Assembly (NCBI GenBank): GCA_016790165.1
Contig: JAEUPL010000006.1
Span: 1-64,000 of the forward strand
Reading direction: 5' to 3'
DNA: 64,000 nt
From: Burkholderiales bacterium
GTDB lineage: Bacteria; Pseudomonadota; Gammaproteobacteria; Burkholderiales; Casimicrobiaceae
Both the position numbers and the translations under genes were made by a program. Every line of letters begins with the position of its first letter. Position 1 is the first letter of the stretch. The notes beneath the pieces were generated by a model. That model was given only the letters and a program-made list of their open reading frames with translations, searched no databases and had not been told where the DNA came from. Shown here piece after piece: positions 52,445-61,078 of this stretch.

Positions 52445-53365
52445 CTATCGCCAATGGCGCGGCGGATCGGGCACGAAGCCCAGACTGTCCGGGAACGGGT
52501 TCGGTTGCCGCGGGCCGTGCGGGAACGGGTAGCGCTCGCGGATCACGCCCATCGCAATGAGGTTTTCGCGACTGTCGTAGCGGATGCGAATCGTCTCGTT
52601 CGGCGTGGTTTGTGCGCGCTCAAAGGCGGTGTGCTGCACGTCGGAACGCTCACGCTCGCCATGCCCCGTGCCGAGTTTTTCGCGCAGTACCTCCTGCCGG
52701 GCAGACGGGCTGCTTTCAGCGCGCTTGGCCAGCTCGGGCATCGGGGACGACGGTGCGGGCGACGCCGCCGCGGACGGAGGCGCAGCCGGATGGGGGGTCG
52801 CGGCCGATCCGACGGTGTCAGCGGCGCCCGAATCAGCGGCACCGAACTTGCGCCGTCCCCCCCACGACTGAGGCTCGTGGTAGATCACGGCGGGCGGCGT
52901 GTAACGTTCCTTGAACAGCGCAACCCCAATCACGCCCACATTCGCCGGGCGGCCAGTGCGCTCGGCGTAGGACGCCGGTGAGGCAACAAATTCGAACGCG
53001 GCGACTTCGTGGTTGCTCTTGCGCCAGCCGGTCACTTCGTAGCGTTGGTAGCCGTTGAACACGTAGCCGGACTGATCCACGCTCGCCGTTTGCCCGTTGA
53101 GCACATTGACGCCGTCCACCGACATCACCGCCAGCACGCGACCTCCGGAGGCGTTGGCCACCGAGACCGCGTACTTGGCGCCGGGGGTGCCAGCTACCCA
53201 GTACTCACCCCGGTAGTAGTGAACGGGCAAAGTCTGGCCCGTTGCGCGATCAATGACGGCCACGTCTGCCAGTTGGCCGACGGCATGTGCATTGCCAGCC
53301 GTGAGTGCCATCGCGGCGAGCAGAGCGGACGGCAGTGAGCGACGGAAGCGGGGGAGCGACGACAT
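52445..53365 (-). CDS. Exported protein of unknown function, partner of ECF sigma operon
   Basis: A 306-residue protein with a signal peptide (ALLAAMALTAGNAHA) and good ribosome site (AAAGGA). The conserved part (residues 35-165) has HYYRGEYWVAGTPGAKYAVSVAN, VDGVNVLNGQTASVDQSGYV and RYEVTGWRKSNHEVAAFEF; then a proline/alanine-rich stretch. I recognise this N-terminal pattern only as a hypothetical family often near sigma genes. No enzymatic motif is visible. It is the first gene of the run and may be the envelope sensor or an effector of the sigma system; inference. Confidence 0.72.
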   Translation of the reverse strand: MSSLPRFRRSLPSALLAAMALTAGNAHAVGQLADVAVIDRATGQTLPVHYYRGEYWVAGTPGAKYAVSVANASGGRVLAVMSVDGVNVLNGQTASVDQSGYVFNGYQRYEVTGWRKSNHEVAAFEFVASPASYAERTGRPANVGVIGVALFKERYTPPAVIYHEPQSWGGRRKFGAADSGAADTVGSAATPHPAAPPSAAASPAPSSPMPELAKRAESSPSARQEVLREKLGTGHGERERSDVQHTAFERAQTTPNETIRIRYDSRENLIAMGVIRERYPFPHGPRQPNPFPDSLGFVPDPPRHWR

Positions 53366-53564
53366 GGCAGAGTCCTTTCGATCAGTCTGTGGACGCCAAA
53401 ACGATGGCGCGTGTTGTCTGAAACGAATGAACCTGACCGATGGGGTTGCGCGTCAGCAGAAATTTTTCGTCACCGCCCAGTGAGCAATTTCGGGCTGACC
53501 AGCTCGCGCTGCATCGCGTCAACGCTACATTCGCCGCACTACATCAATGTCAGGGAGCAGAGTT

Positions 53565-54557
53565 ATGTCGAATGCCCGATGGATCGGCCGTTGTGCGCAG
53601 TGGGGTGCAGCGTTGGCGCTCGCGATGGCGGGCGGCGCGGCGCTGGCGCAACCGGCCAGCGGGTTCCCTGACAAGCCGGTGCGCATCGTAGTGACGTTCA
53701 CGACGGGCGGCGCCCCGGATCTGCTGGCCCGCGTGCTTTCGGAAAAGCTCTCCAGCAGCTGGGGGCAACCGGTGGTGGTGGACAACAAGCCCGGCGCCGG
53801 CGGCAATCCCGGCGCCGACTTCGTGGCCAAGGCGCCCGCCGACGGCTACACCATCGTGGTGGGCACCGTCGGCACGCACTCCATCAACGGCGCGCTGTAT
53901 GCAAAGATGCCCTACGACATGGTGAAGGACTTCGCGCCGATCACGCTGCTTGCGACGACGCCCAACATGCTGGTGGTCAGCCCGACGGTTCCCGCAAAGA
54001 ACCTGACTGAATTCATCGCCCTGGGCAAAAAGGAAGGCAAGATGACCTTTGCCTCCAGTGGCTCCGGCACCTCCATTCACGTGGCGGGCGAGCTGTTCAA
54101 GTCGATGACCGGCATTGATATGGTGCACATCCCCTACAAGGGCCGCGCCACCGCGATCCCCGATGTGCTCGGTGGTCGCGTCACGATGATGTTTGACAAC
54201 ATGCCGTCGAGCCTTGCGCTGGTGCGCGAGGGCAAACTGCGCGCCCTCGGTGTGACCAGCGCGCAGCGCTCTGCGGCGGCGCCGGAGATTCCCACCCTCG
54301 CCGAGCAGGGGCTGAGTGGTTTCGACGCGGTGAGCTGGTTTGCCCTATTTGCACCGGCCAACACCCCCAAACCGATCATCGACAAATGGTCCGCCGAGGT
54401 GCGTCGCGTGCTCAAGCTGCCGGACGTCGCGAAGAAGCTCGCCGACAACGGCCTCGACGGCGTTGGCTCGACGCCGGAGGAACTGGCCGCCTATCAAAAG
54501 ACCGAAATCGCGAAATGGGCGAAGGTGGTCAAAGACTCCGGCGCCAAAGCGGAGTAG
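53565..54557 (+). CDS. Bug/TctC-family periplasmic solute receptor (second)
   Basis: A 330-residue receptor with signal peptide (ALALAMAGGAALA), VVDNKPGAGGNPGADFVAK, and HIPYKGRATAIPDVLGGRVTMMFDN. GGGAG lies eight bases before ATG 53565; an ATG 18 bases earlier is less well placed. It has no transport or enzyme genes around it, so its ligand (some carboxylate) is unknown. Confidence 0.93.
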   Translation: MSNARWIGRCAQWGAALALAMAGGAALAQPASGFPDKPVRIVVTFTTGGAPDLLARVLSEKLSSSWGQPVVVDNKPGAGGNPGADFVAKAPADGYTIVVGTVGTHSINGALYAKMPYDMVKDFAPITLLATTPNMLVVSPTVPAKNLTEFIALGKKEGKMTFASSGSGTSIHVAGELFKSMTGIDMVHIPYKGRATAIPDVLGGRVTMMFDNMPSSLALVREGKLRALGVTSAQRSAAAPEIPTLAEQGLSGFDAVSWFALFAPANTPKPIIDKWSAEVRRVLKLPDVAKKLADNGLDGVGSTPEELAAYQKTEIAKWAKVVKDSGAKAE

Positions 54558-54762
54558 CGCGCCGCACGCCGCGCTGTGCTGCGCGGGCGTCACGTCACCG
54601 GACGCCGACTGGACGATGCGTAGAGCGATCACTCCAGCGCATTGGCGCCGCGCTTGCGCCGCATCAATGCCTAGCCACTGATCGCGGCACACCATCAATG
54701 CGAGGCGATACGGGACGGCCCGACAGCTCGACCGCCCGAAGTCGCAGCGCAGGAGGTGACTC

Positions 54763-55887
54763 GTGGCAATCCGGACAACGCTTGCAACGTGCCTGGCGTC
54801 GGCCATGGCGTGTGTTGTGCTACCCGTGTGTGCGACGTGCCTGCCACCGCCTTCGGGGTTGACCCACTGGTGGCGCGCCGATGGTCACGGTGCAGATATC
54901 GTCGGTGCGCGCAACGGAGCTCGAATGCTGGGCGCCGGTTATGCCAGCGGCGTCATCGGGCAGGCGTTCAACTTCGACGGGGTCGATGACTACGTCCATG
55001 TGGGTGTGCGGGACGACATTGGAGTCAACGAAGACGGTCCTTTCACGGTGTCGGCCTGGGTCAATCCGCTCGACCTGGCGCGCACCGCGCCGCAAGTCGT
55101 CGTGAGCAACTACATGGGCGAACGCGGCGGTACGGGCGACTACTCGACGCACATGTTCTACGTGGGAACCCAGCTTTACTTTGGCGTGGGTCAGCGGCAG
55201 ATCGCTGGCATCAACGTACTTGCCACGCTCACACCCGGCTGGCACCTCTTGACAGGCACCTATGACGGCAGCACGCTGACGCTATATGTGGACGGCGTTC
55301 AGGCCGACACCGGTGCGCGCAATTTTTCGGGGGCAACGCCGAACACACGGGGCTGGAATTTCGGTGATTTCTCGCCGGAAACCAACTGGTCGCACCTCAA
55401 TCTGGGTGGTGCCGACCGCAATGGAGCGCTGACCGGGCAGCTTGATGAGATTCAGTTCTTTAACCGCGCGCTCTCGGGCGCCGAGGTTGCCAGTCTGTTC
55501 CAGGCCGCAGGCGAGGTTTGTGCGCCACCCCATCCGACGCTCGATGTGGACGCCAACACCGTCGGCAATAGATACGCCGCAACGACCGACGGGCTGCTCG
55601 TGTTGCGGTATCTGCTGGGCTTGAACGGGACGGCGCTGAGCACGCATGCCCTTGCCGACGGCGCCGCACGGGATGATGCTGCCGTGCTCGCGTACCTCGA
55701 TGCGATGCGTTGGGCGATCGATGTCGACGACAACGGCGTGGTCGAACCCGCGACCGACGGCGTGATGATCTTGCGCTATCTGCTTGGCATTCGCGGCGCG
55801 GCGCTGATTGCCGATGCACTCGGCGCCAACGCCAGCCGTGCCGACGCCGATGCCGTCGCCCAGTGGCTGGGGAGCCTCACGCCCTGA
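54763..55887 (+). CDS. Secreted LamG/concanavalin-like protein with paired dockerin-like modules
   Basis: A 374-residue exported protein. GTG start after AGGAGGTGACTC; signal peptide to about residue 26 (MACVVLPVCATC). A LamG-type lectin fold (GLTHWWRADGHGADIVG, FNFDGVDDYVHVG, FTVSAWVNPLD, WHLLTGTYDGSTLTLYVDG, GQLDEIQFFNRALS) is followed by two modules: LDVDANTVGNRYAATTDGLLVLRYLLGLNG and IDVDDNGVVEPATDGVMILRYLLGIRG types, each with a calcium-loop-like start. Same module class as the three delta-60 proteins and the protein at 61506. Likely binds a surface glycan or matrix. Confidence 0.82.
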   Translation: MAIRTTLATCLASAMACVVLPVCATCLPPPSGLTHWWRADGHGADIVGARNGARMLGAGYASGVIGQAFNFDGVDDYVHVGVRDDIGVNEDGPFTVSAWVNPLDLARTAPQVVVSNYMGERGGTGDYSTHMFYVGTQLYFGVGQRQIAGINVLATLTPGWHLLTGTYDGSTLTLYVDGVQADTGARNFSGATPNTRGWNFGDFSPETNWSHLNLGGADRNGALTGQLDEIQFFNRALSGAEVASLFQAAGEVCAPPHPTLDVDANTVGNRYAATTDGLLVLRYLLGLNGTALSTHALADGAARDDAAVLAYLDAMRWAIDVDDNGVVEPATDGVMILRYLLGIRGAALIADALGANASRADADAVAQWLGSLTP

Positions 55888-55929
55888 ACGGCGAATCGCC
55901 GGATCGCCGAAAAGTTCAGGCGACCGGCG

Positions 55930-56142
55930 TTACTTGTTGATGATCCAGGTGATCACCTGCTTCGCGATGAATCCGGTCATGCCGAACCCCAGCGCGAGAA
56001 ACAGCACGAAGGTGCCCATCTTGCCGGCTTTGCTCTCCCACGCCAGTTGCGCGATGATGAACACCATGTAGAGCATGAACGCCGCCACGCCAAAGGTGAG
56101 GCCGAACCAGGAAATCTGCTCCTCTGTCAGCCCGAAAATCAT
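55930..56142 (-). CDS. DUF2788 small membrane protein
   Basis: A 70-residue protein (MIFGLTEEQISWFGLTFG start) with two hydrophobic segments, ending TWIINK. It matches the DUF2788 family of unknown function. Its start overlaps the stop of the DUF2189 gene by four bases (ATGA), so the two are translationally coupled. Convergent with the LamG protein. Confidence 0.8.
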   Translation of the reverse strand: MIFGLTEEQISWFGLTFGVAAFMLYMVFIIAQLAWESKAGKMGTFVLFLALGFGMTGFIAKQVITWIINK

Positions 56143-57041
56143 TGTGCCGCCCCGGCAGGGTTGGATGCGGTGCCGCCCGGTGCGACGCGCTCGGGCACGT
56201 CGGACACGTCCAGCAGATCGCGATAGGCGTGCCAGCTGGCGTGGCCCAGAATCGGCACGATCGCCACCATGGCAAGCAGCGCGGTGACAAAGCCGCAGAA
56301 CGTGAACATCATCAGCATCGCCGCCCACAGCGCCATCGGCATCGGGTTGGCGAGCACCACGCGCCAGCTCGCGAGCACCGCCTGCAGCGCATTGACGTGA
56401 CGATCCAGCAAGAGCGGCATCGCGATCACGCTTGAGGCGAATACCGGCGCCGCAAGCAGCCCGCCCATCGCGAGCCAGGCTTCGAACACAAAGTGGTCCG
56501 GCGCAATCACGACGTGGCGGATGAAATCCTCGGGGCGCACAATGGGCACCGGCGCAAAGACGGTGATGAACGCCGCCGACGTCAGCACCCAACCCGTGCC
56601 CGCCAGTGCGAGCAGCAGGCCAAAGCGCACGAGGCACCAGTAGCTGCCCGGGTCGCTGCGGCGGTGCGTGCCCCAGTGCGTCCAGGTGCGTAGCAAGAGC
56701 GCCATGTCGGCCGGCTCGCCGCGCTCCAGCGCGCGGCTCAGCGCGTAGAGGCCCGTGGCAAACACTGGCGCCACCACCAGAAACCCGGAGAACGCACCCG
56801 CCAGCAGCCAAAACCGGTCATGCGCCAGCCAGAACAGCAGCGCGCCAAACACCGCGACCGCCACGCCGTGCGCGGCGCTCACCCAGCGGCAGGCGATGAA
56901 ATCGCGCCCGCCGCGCGCCATCCACGAAATTGGGCGCCAAAGATCAACGTTGCGCACCTGCCCAACGGCGGCAGTGCGTGGTGTCGCGGAAGGGGCGGGC
57001 GGGGGGCTGGCGGTCGGGGAGGGGGTGGGCGATTCATTCAC
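56139..57041 (-). CDS. DUF2189 integral membrane protein (copy 2)
   Basis: A 300-residue protein with a proline-rich N-terminus and about six membrane segments. The end has ILGHASWHAYRDLLDV, the same signature as copy 1 at 35711, but overall similarity is modest. Coupled to the DUF2788 gene. Function unknown in either case. Confidence 0.84.
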   Translation of the reverse strand: MNESPTPSPTASPPPAPSATPRTAAVGQVRNVDLWRPISWMARGGRDFIACRWVSAAHGVAVAVFGALLFWLAHDRFWLLAGAFSGFLVVAPVFATGLYALSRALERGEPADMALLLRTWTHWGTHRRSDPGSYWCLVRFGLLLALAGTGWVLTSAAFITVFAPVPIVRPEDFIRHVVIAPDHFVFEAWLAMGGLLAAPVFASSVIAMPLLLDRHVNALQAVLASWRVVLANPMPMALWAAMLMMFTFCGFVTALLAMVAIVPILGHASWHAYRDLLDVSDVPERVAPGGTASNPAGAAQ

Positions 57042-57252
57042 GCGCCGGAGTTTATCGGCCCGATCACGTCATGCCGTTGATGCCGATCAAGCGGTGTTGC
57101 TCACGAATGCGTTAACGCGATCGTCGCGAAACCCCATCGCCCGCCAGTAGGAGCGTGGATGAGGGTGAGGGGAACAGACCGTGCGTTGGCGACGCCGCAT
57201 TGGCCAGCTGCCCCGGCGGCAGGACACACCACGTGCATCCAGCACCTTGTCA

Positions 57253-57340
57253 TTCCCGCGAAGGCGGGAATCCAGCGTCTTTGGGTTCACGAGGGCGATC
57301 CGTAGCGCGAAAAGTCGCCGGGCCCCTGCCTTCGCAGGGG
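57253..57340. repeat. Pair of short dispersed hairpins
   Basis: TTCCCGC-GAAG-GCGGGAA at 57253-57270 and CCCCTGC-CTTC-GCAGGGG at 57323-57340, each with a perfect 7-bp stem. The first, with the following TCCAG, is the widespread ATTCCCGCGAAGGCGGGAATCC repeat class. Nothing else is seen in 57042-57377. Confidence 0.75.
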
Positions 57341-57377
57341 CGGCGTATCGAGCAGACCAATTCAGCGTTGCCCCAAG

Positions 57378-58559
57378 TCACGCGCGGATGACCGATGCCA
57401 GCGCCCGGCGCGGCGCGGCGGGCGTGGGCTCGGTGGTGTAGCCGATGCGGCACAGCATCTGCACTGTGGCGTCGCTCTCGCTGCGTGGCGCGTCGCGATT
57501 GAGCACGGCGCGGTGCACGGCGGTGTAGTGCGCCGCCATTTCCGGGTATTCCTGCAGCGCCTGGCTCATCGGATGCACGCCGATGCCGAGTTCGGTCGCC
57601 TTGAGTTGCAGGCGCACGAAGGCGCGCCCCGCCTCGACTTGCTGGTCGCGCCGGTTGCCAGCCGTGGTCAGCCAGATCCAGCCCATCGTCTCCTGCGTGG
57701 TGGTGACGTACATCTCGGTCATCTGCTTGTCGGCCGGACTGCCGGGCGCGGGCACCGCCTTGCGGTCCAGCATGCCGAAGGTGTCGGCGAAGCGGGCGAG
57801 GAAATTGGTGAGCGCCACGCCGTCGCGGTGCGCCATGATCTCGGCGGAACCGATGCGCAGTTTGCCCAGCGTTTCGATGACGACGCGCGGTACCTTCTTG
57901 TCGAGCAGCCCCGCTTCGCGTGCAATGTCACGCAGGCGCTGCACCTGCGCCGCCTCGACCGTGCCACCGGCGGCCACGGCGTTGCTCTGCGCGGTGCTGC
58001 TGAGCGTGCGTAGCACGTCGGCGCTGATCGGCTTGCTCATGTCGTAGCCCCAGCGCGCCGTGCGCCGAGCCAGCACGTGAGCGAACAGCGGGTCGCGCTG
58101 GCCTTGCCCGGCCAGCTCCACGCGCGCGACCGGGCGCTGATCCCACTGCGCCAACGGCTGCGGCAGGGCACCCTGGGGCCACAGCGTCACCCGGGCGCCG
58201 ATGCCTTGGTCGCCGAGCGCCTGCACCAGCAGTTCGAGAAAGCAGCCGTGGCCGACCAGAATCTGCCGACCAAACGGATCGGAATCGGCGAGCAGGCGAT
58301 CGCGGTCGCAGTAGAGCGTGATCGCGTTGGCCTCGCGCAAGTCCACGATCCACGGCTGCATGTTGTGCGGGTTCGGCGCGGTGATCGCATACGCCACGGC
58401 ACGCCGCCGCGGGTCGCGCTCGGCGCTGCCGGGGCCGCTCCACGCCTCGACGGCCTCGGCGGGAAACGCGGTGAAACTGGCGCAGCCGCCGAGCGAGCCG
58501 ACACCCGCAGCGACGAGCACGCCGCCACCGGCCAGACGAATGAAATTGCGACGATCCAT
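57378..58559 (-). CDS. Tat-exported nitroreductase-like (Acg family) lipoprotein
   Basis: From ATG 58557-58559 a 393-residue protein. The signal has RRNFIRLAGG (Tat) and a lipobox LGGC at residues 24-27, so it is a Tat lipoprotein. The body resembles Acg-type FMN-binding nitroreductases (ITAPNPHNMQPWIVDL, HRDGVALTNFLARFADTFGMLDR, AGRAFVRLQLKATELGIGVHPMSQALQEYPEM). Redox substrate unknown. It may bind FMN, but catalysis is not certain as Acg proteins are often degenerate. Divergent from the toxin-antitoxin pair, with a palindromic element between. Confidence 0.78.
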   Translation of the reverse strand: MDRRNFIRLAGGGVLVAAGVGSLGGCASFTAFPAEAVEAWSGPGSAERDPRRRAVAYAITAPNPHNMQPWIVDLREANAITLYCDRDRLLADSDPFGRQILVGHGCFLELLVQALGDQGIGARVTLWPQGALPQPLAQWDQRPVARVELAGQGQRDPLFAHVLARRTARWGYDMSKPISADVLRTLSSTAQSNAVAAGGTVEAAQVQRLRDIAREAGLLDKKVPRVVIETLGKLRIGSAEIMAHRDGVALTNFLARFADTFGMLDRKAVPAPGSPADKQMTEMYVTTTQETMGWIWLTTAGNRRDQQVEAGRAFVRLQLKATELGIGVHPMSQALQEYPEMAAHYTAVHRAVLNRDAPRSESDATVQMLCRIGYTTEPTPAAPRRALASVIRA

Positions 58560-58669
58560 ACGAGCTCCAACGAAGTGTGTGATGACGCGGTGGATTCTCG
58601 GAAGCGTTACGCAGCTGCACAATTCCCCACGGCTGCATAGGAGCTATGCGCGAGCGACCCACGGTCGCA

Positions 58670-58789
58670 ACAGCAATTGAGATGTATCGACGGCTGGACG
58701 GTATATGCAGGGCGATTTTTTGCCAAGTCGACTTGCATAAAAAAGTGCCCGAATACACCGTACGGCGGTCGCTGAAGCGGAAAAGATGT
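58670..58789 (+). repeat. 120-bp palindromic element, copy G
   Basis: In the divergent gap (58560-58905) between the nitroreductase-like and antitoxin genes. ACAGCAATTG at the left, GTCGAC at 58727, AAAAGATGT at the right; exact 57/54 spacing despite altered ends. It has the best self-pairing (about 38 of 60 by hand count), for example AAGTCGACTT at the centre. Confidence 0.8.
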
Positions 58790-58843
58790 ATGAGCAACGT
58801 CGTTGCACGGTGCCCTCAGGCGACGCGGGGGCGTGTACGTAAA

Positions 58844-58860
58844 TTACATAAATTGTGTAA
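58844..58860. promoter_or_regulatory. Possible antitoxin operator/promoter
   Basis: TTACA and TGTAA form an inverted pair around TAAATTG, and TAAGAT at 58858 could be a -10 box, about 46 bases before the antitoxin start. Phd-type antitoxins usually repress their own promoter at such short palindromes. Inference. Confidence 0.4.
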
Positions 58861-58905
58861 GATAGGCAAAGACCGCCATCGCCCCGCACTCACAAAGGAG
58901 CCGCC

Positions 58906-59259
58906 ATGTCCGTCGCCGTTGATGCCCTGCCCAAAGTCACTGCCAGCGCGCTCGTGACGGGCATGCAGCAGGTCAGCAACACCGTGCTCACGCAGGGTGC
59001 GGTGGTCATCACCAAGCACGACCAGCCCGCGATGGTGCTGCTCTCGGTGGAGCGCTACCGCGAGCTGGCGCAGGCCAGCGCGCCCGATCTCGACGCCCTC
59101 GCACGCGATTTCGACGCGCTGTACGCGCGCATGCAAGCCCCCGACGCGCGCACGCGCATGCACGACGCCTTCGCGGCGGCCCCCGCCGACATGGGGGCCG
59201 CCGCGCTCGCCGCGGCACAGCCCACGCGGCCGAAGGCCGAGACCGCCGCCCCCGCCTGA
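58906..59259 (+). CDS. Phd/YefM-family antitoxin
   Basis: A 117-residue antitoxin. The N-terminal 55 residues are a Phd/YefM DNA-binding fold (VTASALVTGMQQVSNTVLTQGAVVITKHDQPAMVLLSVERYREL). The C-terminal half is acidic to alanine-rich and probably disordered until it binds the toxin. AAAGGAG lies seven bases before the ATG. The toxin starts three bases after the stop. Confidence 0.85.
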   Translation: MSVAVDALPKVTASALVTGMQQVSNTVLTQGAVVITKHDQPAMVLLSVERYRELAQASAPDLDALARDFDALYARMQAPDARTRMHDAFAAAPADMGAAALAAAQPTRPKAETAAPA

Positions 59260-59262
59260 CCG

Positions 59263-59901
59263 ATGCCCGCCTGTATCTTTGTGCTCGCCGGCGTGAACGG
59301 CGCGGGCAAATCGAGCATTGGCGGCGCGCTGTTCGCGGCCCACGCCGTGGACTACTTCAACCCCGACCTCGCCGCCCGCGCGCTCATCGACGCGCGCCCG
59401 ACGCTCACGCAAACCGAGGCCAACGCGCAGGCCTGGGCGCTCGGGCAGCGCGGCCTCGCGCGTGCGCTCGAAACGGGCGGCACCTACGCCTTTGAAACCA
59501 CGCTCGGCGCCAGCACCATCCCCAATCAACTGCTCAAAGGCGCACAACAGGGCGCCGGGATTCACGTCTGGTTTGCCGGGCTCGCCAGCGCGGAGCTTCA
59601 CCTGCAGCGCGTCCGCGAACGCGTCGCCGCGGGCGGGCACGACATCCCCGAGCAAAGGATTCGCGAGCGCTACACCAGCAGCCGGCAAAACCTCATCCGC
59701 CTCGTGCCGCACCTCGCCTCGCTACGCGTTTACGACAACAGCCAGGACAACGATCCCAAACTCGGCCGCGCCCCCACGCCGCTGCCCGTGCTGCACATGG
59801 AAAACCGACGCCTGCGTTACCTCACCGCCAACGTGCCGCCCTGGGCCAAAGCCATCGCCATGGCGGCCATCCACTGCGACGTGGCCGCGCGCGGCGAGTA
59901 G
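59263..59901 (+). CDS. Zeta-toxin-like kinase
   Basis: A 212-residue P-loop protein: Walker A GVNGAGKSS at residues 10-18, NPDLAAR, FETTLGAST and a region with conserved arginines (QRVRERVAAGGHDIPEQRIRERY). This is the short zeta-like class; classic zeta toxins phosphorylate UDP-N-acetylglucosamine and block cell wall synthesis. Paired here with a Phd/YefM antitoxin rather than an epsilon or PezA type. Toxicity is unproven; some members of this class are merely ATPases. Confidence 0.75.
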   Translation: MPACIFVLAGVNGAGKSSIGGALFAAHAVDYFNPDLAARALIDARPTLTQTEANAQAWALGQRGLARALETGGTYAFETTLGASTIPNQLLKGAQQGAGIHVWFAGLASAELHLQRVRERVAAGGHDIPEQRIRERYTSSRQNLIRLVPHLASLRVYDNSQDNDPKLGRAPTPLPVLHMENRRLRYLTANVPPWAKAIAMAAIHCDVAARGE

Positions 59902-60664
59902 GTGGTGCGCTGGCTCACCGCGCAGGCGAGGCGCGCCCGAGGGAGGCGATGAGGTCATTCTCGTTGCGCCAGGCAGGCGCGCGACGCCGTACACCGCTGC
60001 CTTGGTCCCGTCCCGAAACAAGCAACAATACTGACCGATTCGAGCGCGCCGTGTCATTTCGCCGACGCTTGAATAACACCAAAATCCAGGTGCTATTTGT
60101 GTGTGGTTGGCGCGGACAAGACAGGGCAACCATCGCAGTGAAGGTCCGTCGAACATCCGAGGAAAAAACGGCGCTGAGCGACGCGAAGGATGGGCGCAAT
60201 ACCGTCGCCGAATCCCGTAGCAAGAGCCGTGCGGCCATGGCAAAGCGGAAGGCGGGCGCGAAACGTGACTGCGGCGAGCCGATGCCGTGGTCACTCTCAA
60301 GCTGGCGGGCTCCGCTGAGGAAATTGGAGCAGAGGTGAGTCGGGCGGGTCGGCGTTCTTGGCGCAAGATCCCCGCCGCACCTCTCGCCGAGTACGTGGAT
60401 CGGACGCTCGAAACGCGCACCGCGAAGCAGATAAACTCAGGTTCGAAGACGAGGCCGCTCCTGACGAACGCAAAGAAGATCGTTCGGCCGCGTCGATCGG
60501 TCTACCAGCGGCCTTGGCACGGGGCAGCGATGGCTAACAGGTCGGTCGACTCGGACACGCGTCGGCCAACGGCCGCGTAGTGCCGTTGGAACTCGTGCAC
60601 CGCGCAGGCTCTTGCCGCGACGTGCCGATCAGCTTCACGTCAGGATGCTTGGAAGGCGAAGACT
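59902..60664. other. Gene-poor region
   Basis: These 763 bases hold only weak open frames with arginine- and serine-rich, unrecognisable translations on both strands. Texture looks slightly less GC-rich than neighbours. It may be decayed sequence after the toxin-antitoxin pair. I see no RNA gene or repeat. Confidence 0.45.
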
Positions 60665-61078
60665 TTGGCGACCGTTTATCGTTCAAAAACTGATGCATGG
60701 CTGCTTGCGGTTCTGGCGATCGCAATGGCTGCCTCGATCTTTGGCGCGTTCATGACTTTCGCGGCGGGCTCACCGGCAGCTTGGGCGATCAGCTTGTTCA
60801 CGCTACTCCTCGGCGTTGGTCTACCACTCTGGTTGGTGCTCTCTACGCGCTACACACTAGGGCACGGCCAGCTTCTGGTTCAAAGCGGACCGTTTAGGTG
60901 GCGCGTCCCGATCGCAGATATCACAAGCATCACGCCTACCTCCAACGCACTGTCCAGCCCGGCCCTTTCGCTTGATCGCCTGCGCATCGACTACGGGCAT
61001 GCAAAGTCGCTCATGATCTCTCCACGGAACAGGGAGCAGTTCATCCGTGACATTGAGGTCGCCCGTCGTAGTGCGTAG
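60665..61078 (+). CDS. Small PH-domain membrane protein (YyaB-like)
   Basis: A 137-residue protein with two membrane helices near the N-terminus (residues 11-33 and 37-59) and a bacterial PH-like domain (YTLGHGQLLVQSGPFRWRVPIADITSITPTSNALSSPALSLDRLRIDYG). It uses a TTG start with GGAAGG eight bases upstream. Relatives are small membrane proteins of unknown role. Stands alone. Confidence 0.7.
   Translation: MATVYRSKTDAWLLAVLAIAMAASIFGAFMTFAAGSPAAWAISLFTLLLGVGLPLWLVLSTRYTLGHGQLLVQSGPFRWRVPIADITSITPTSNALSSPALSLDRLRIDYGHAKSLMISPRNREQFIRDIEVARRSA

Noticed and set aside
60488-60607. GTCGAC at 60545 in a gene-poor region as a further palindrome copy
   Set aside because: No ACAGC at -57 and no AAAAGC at +54.
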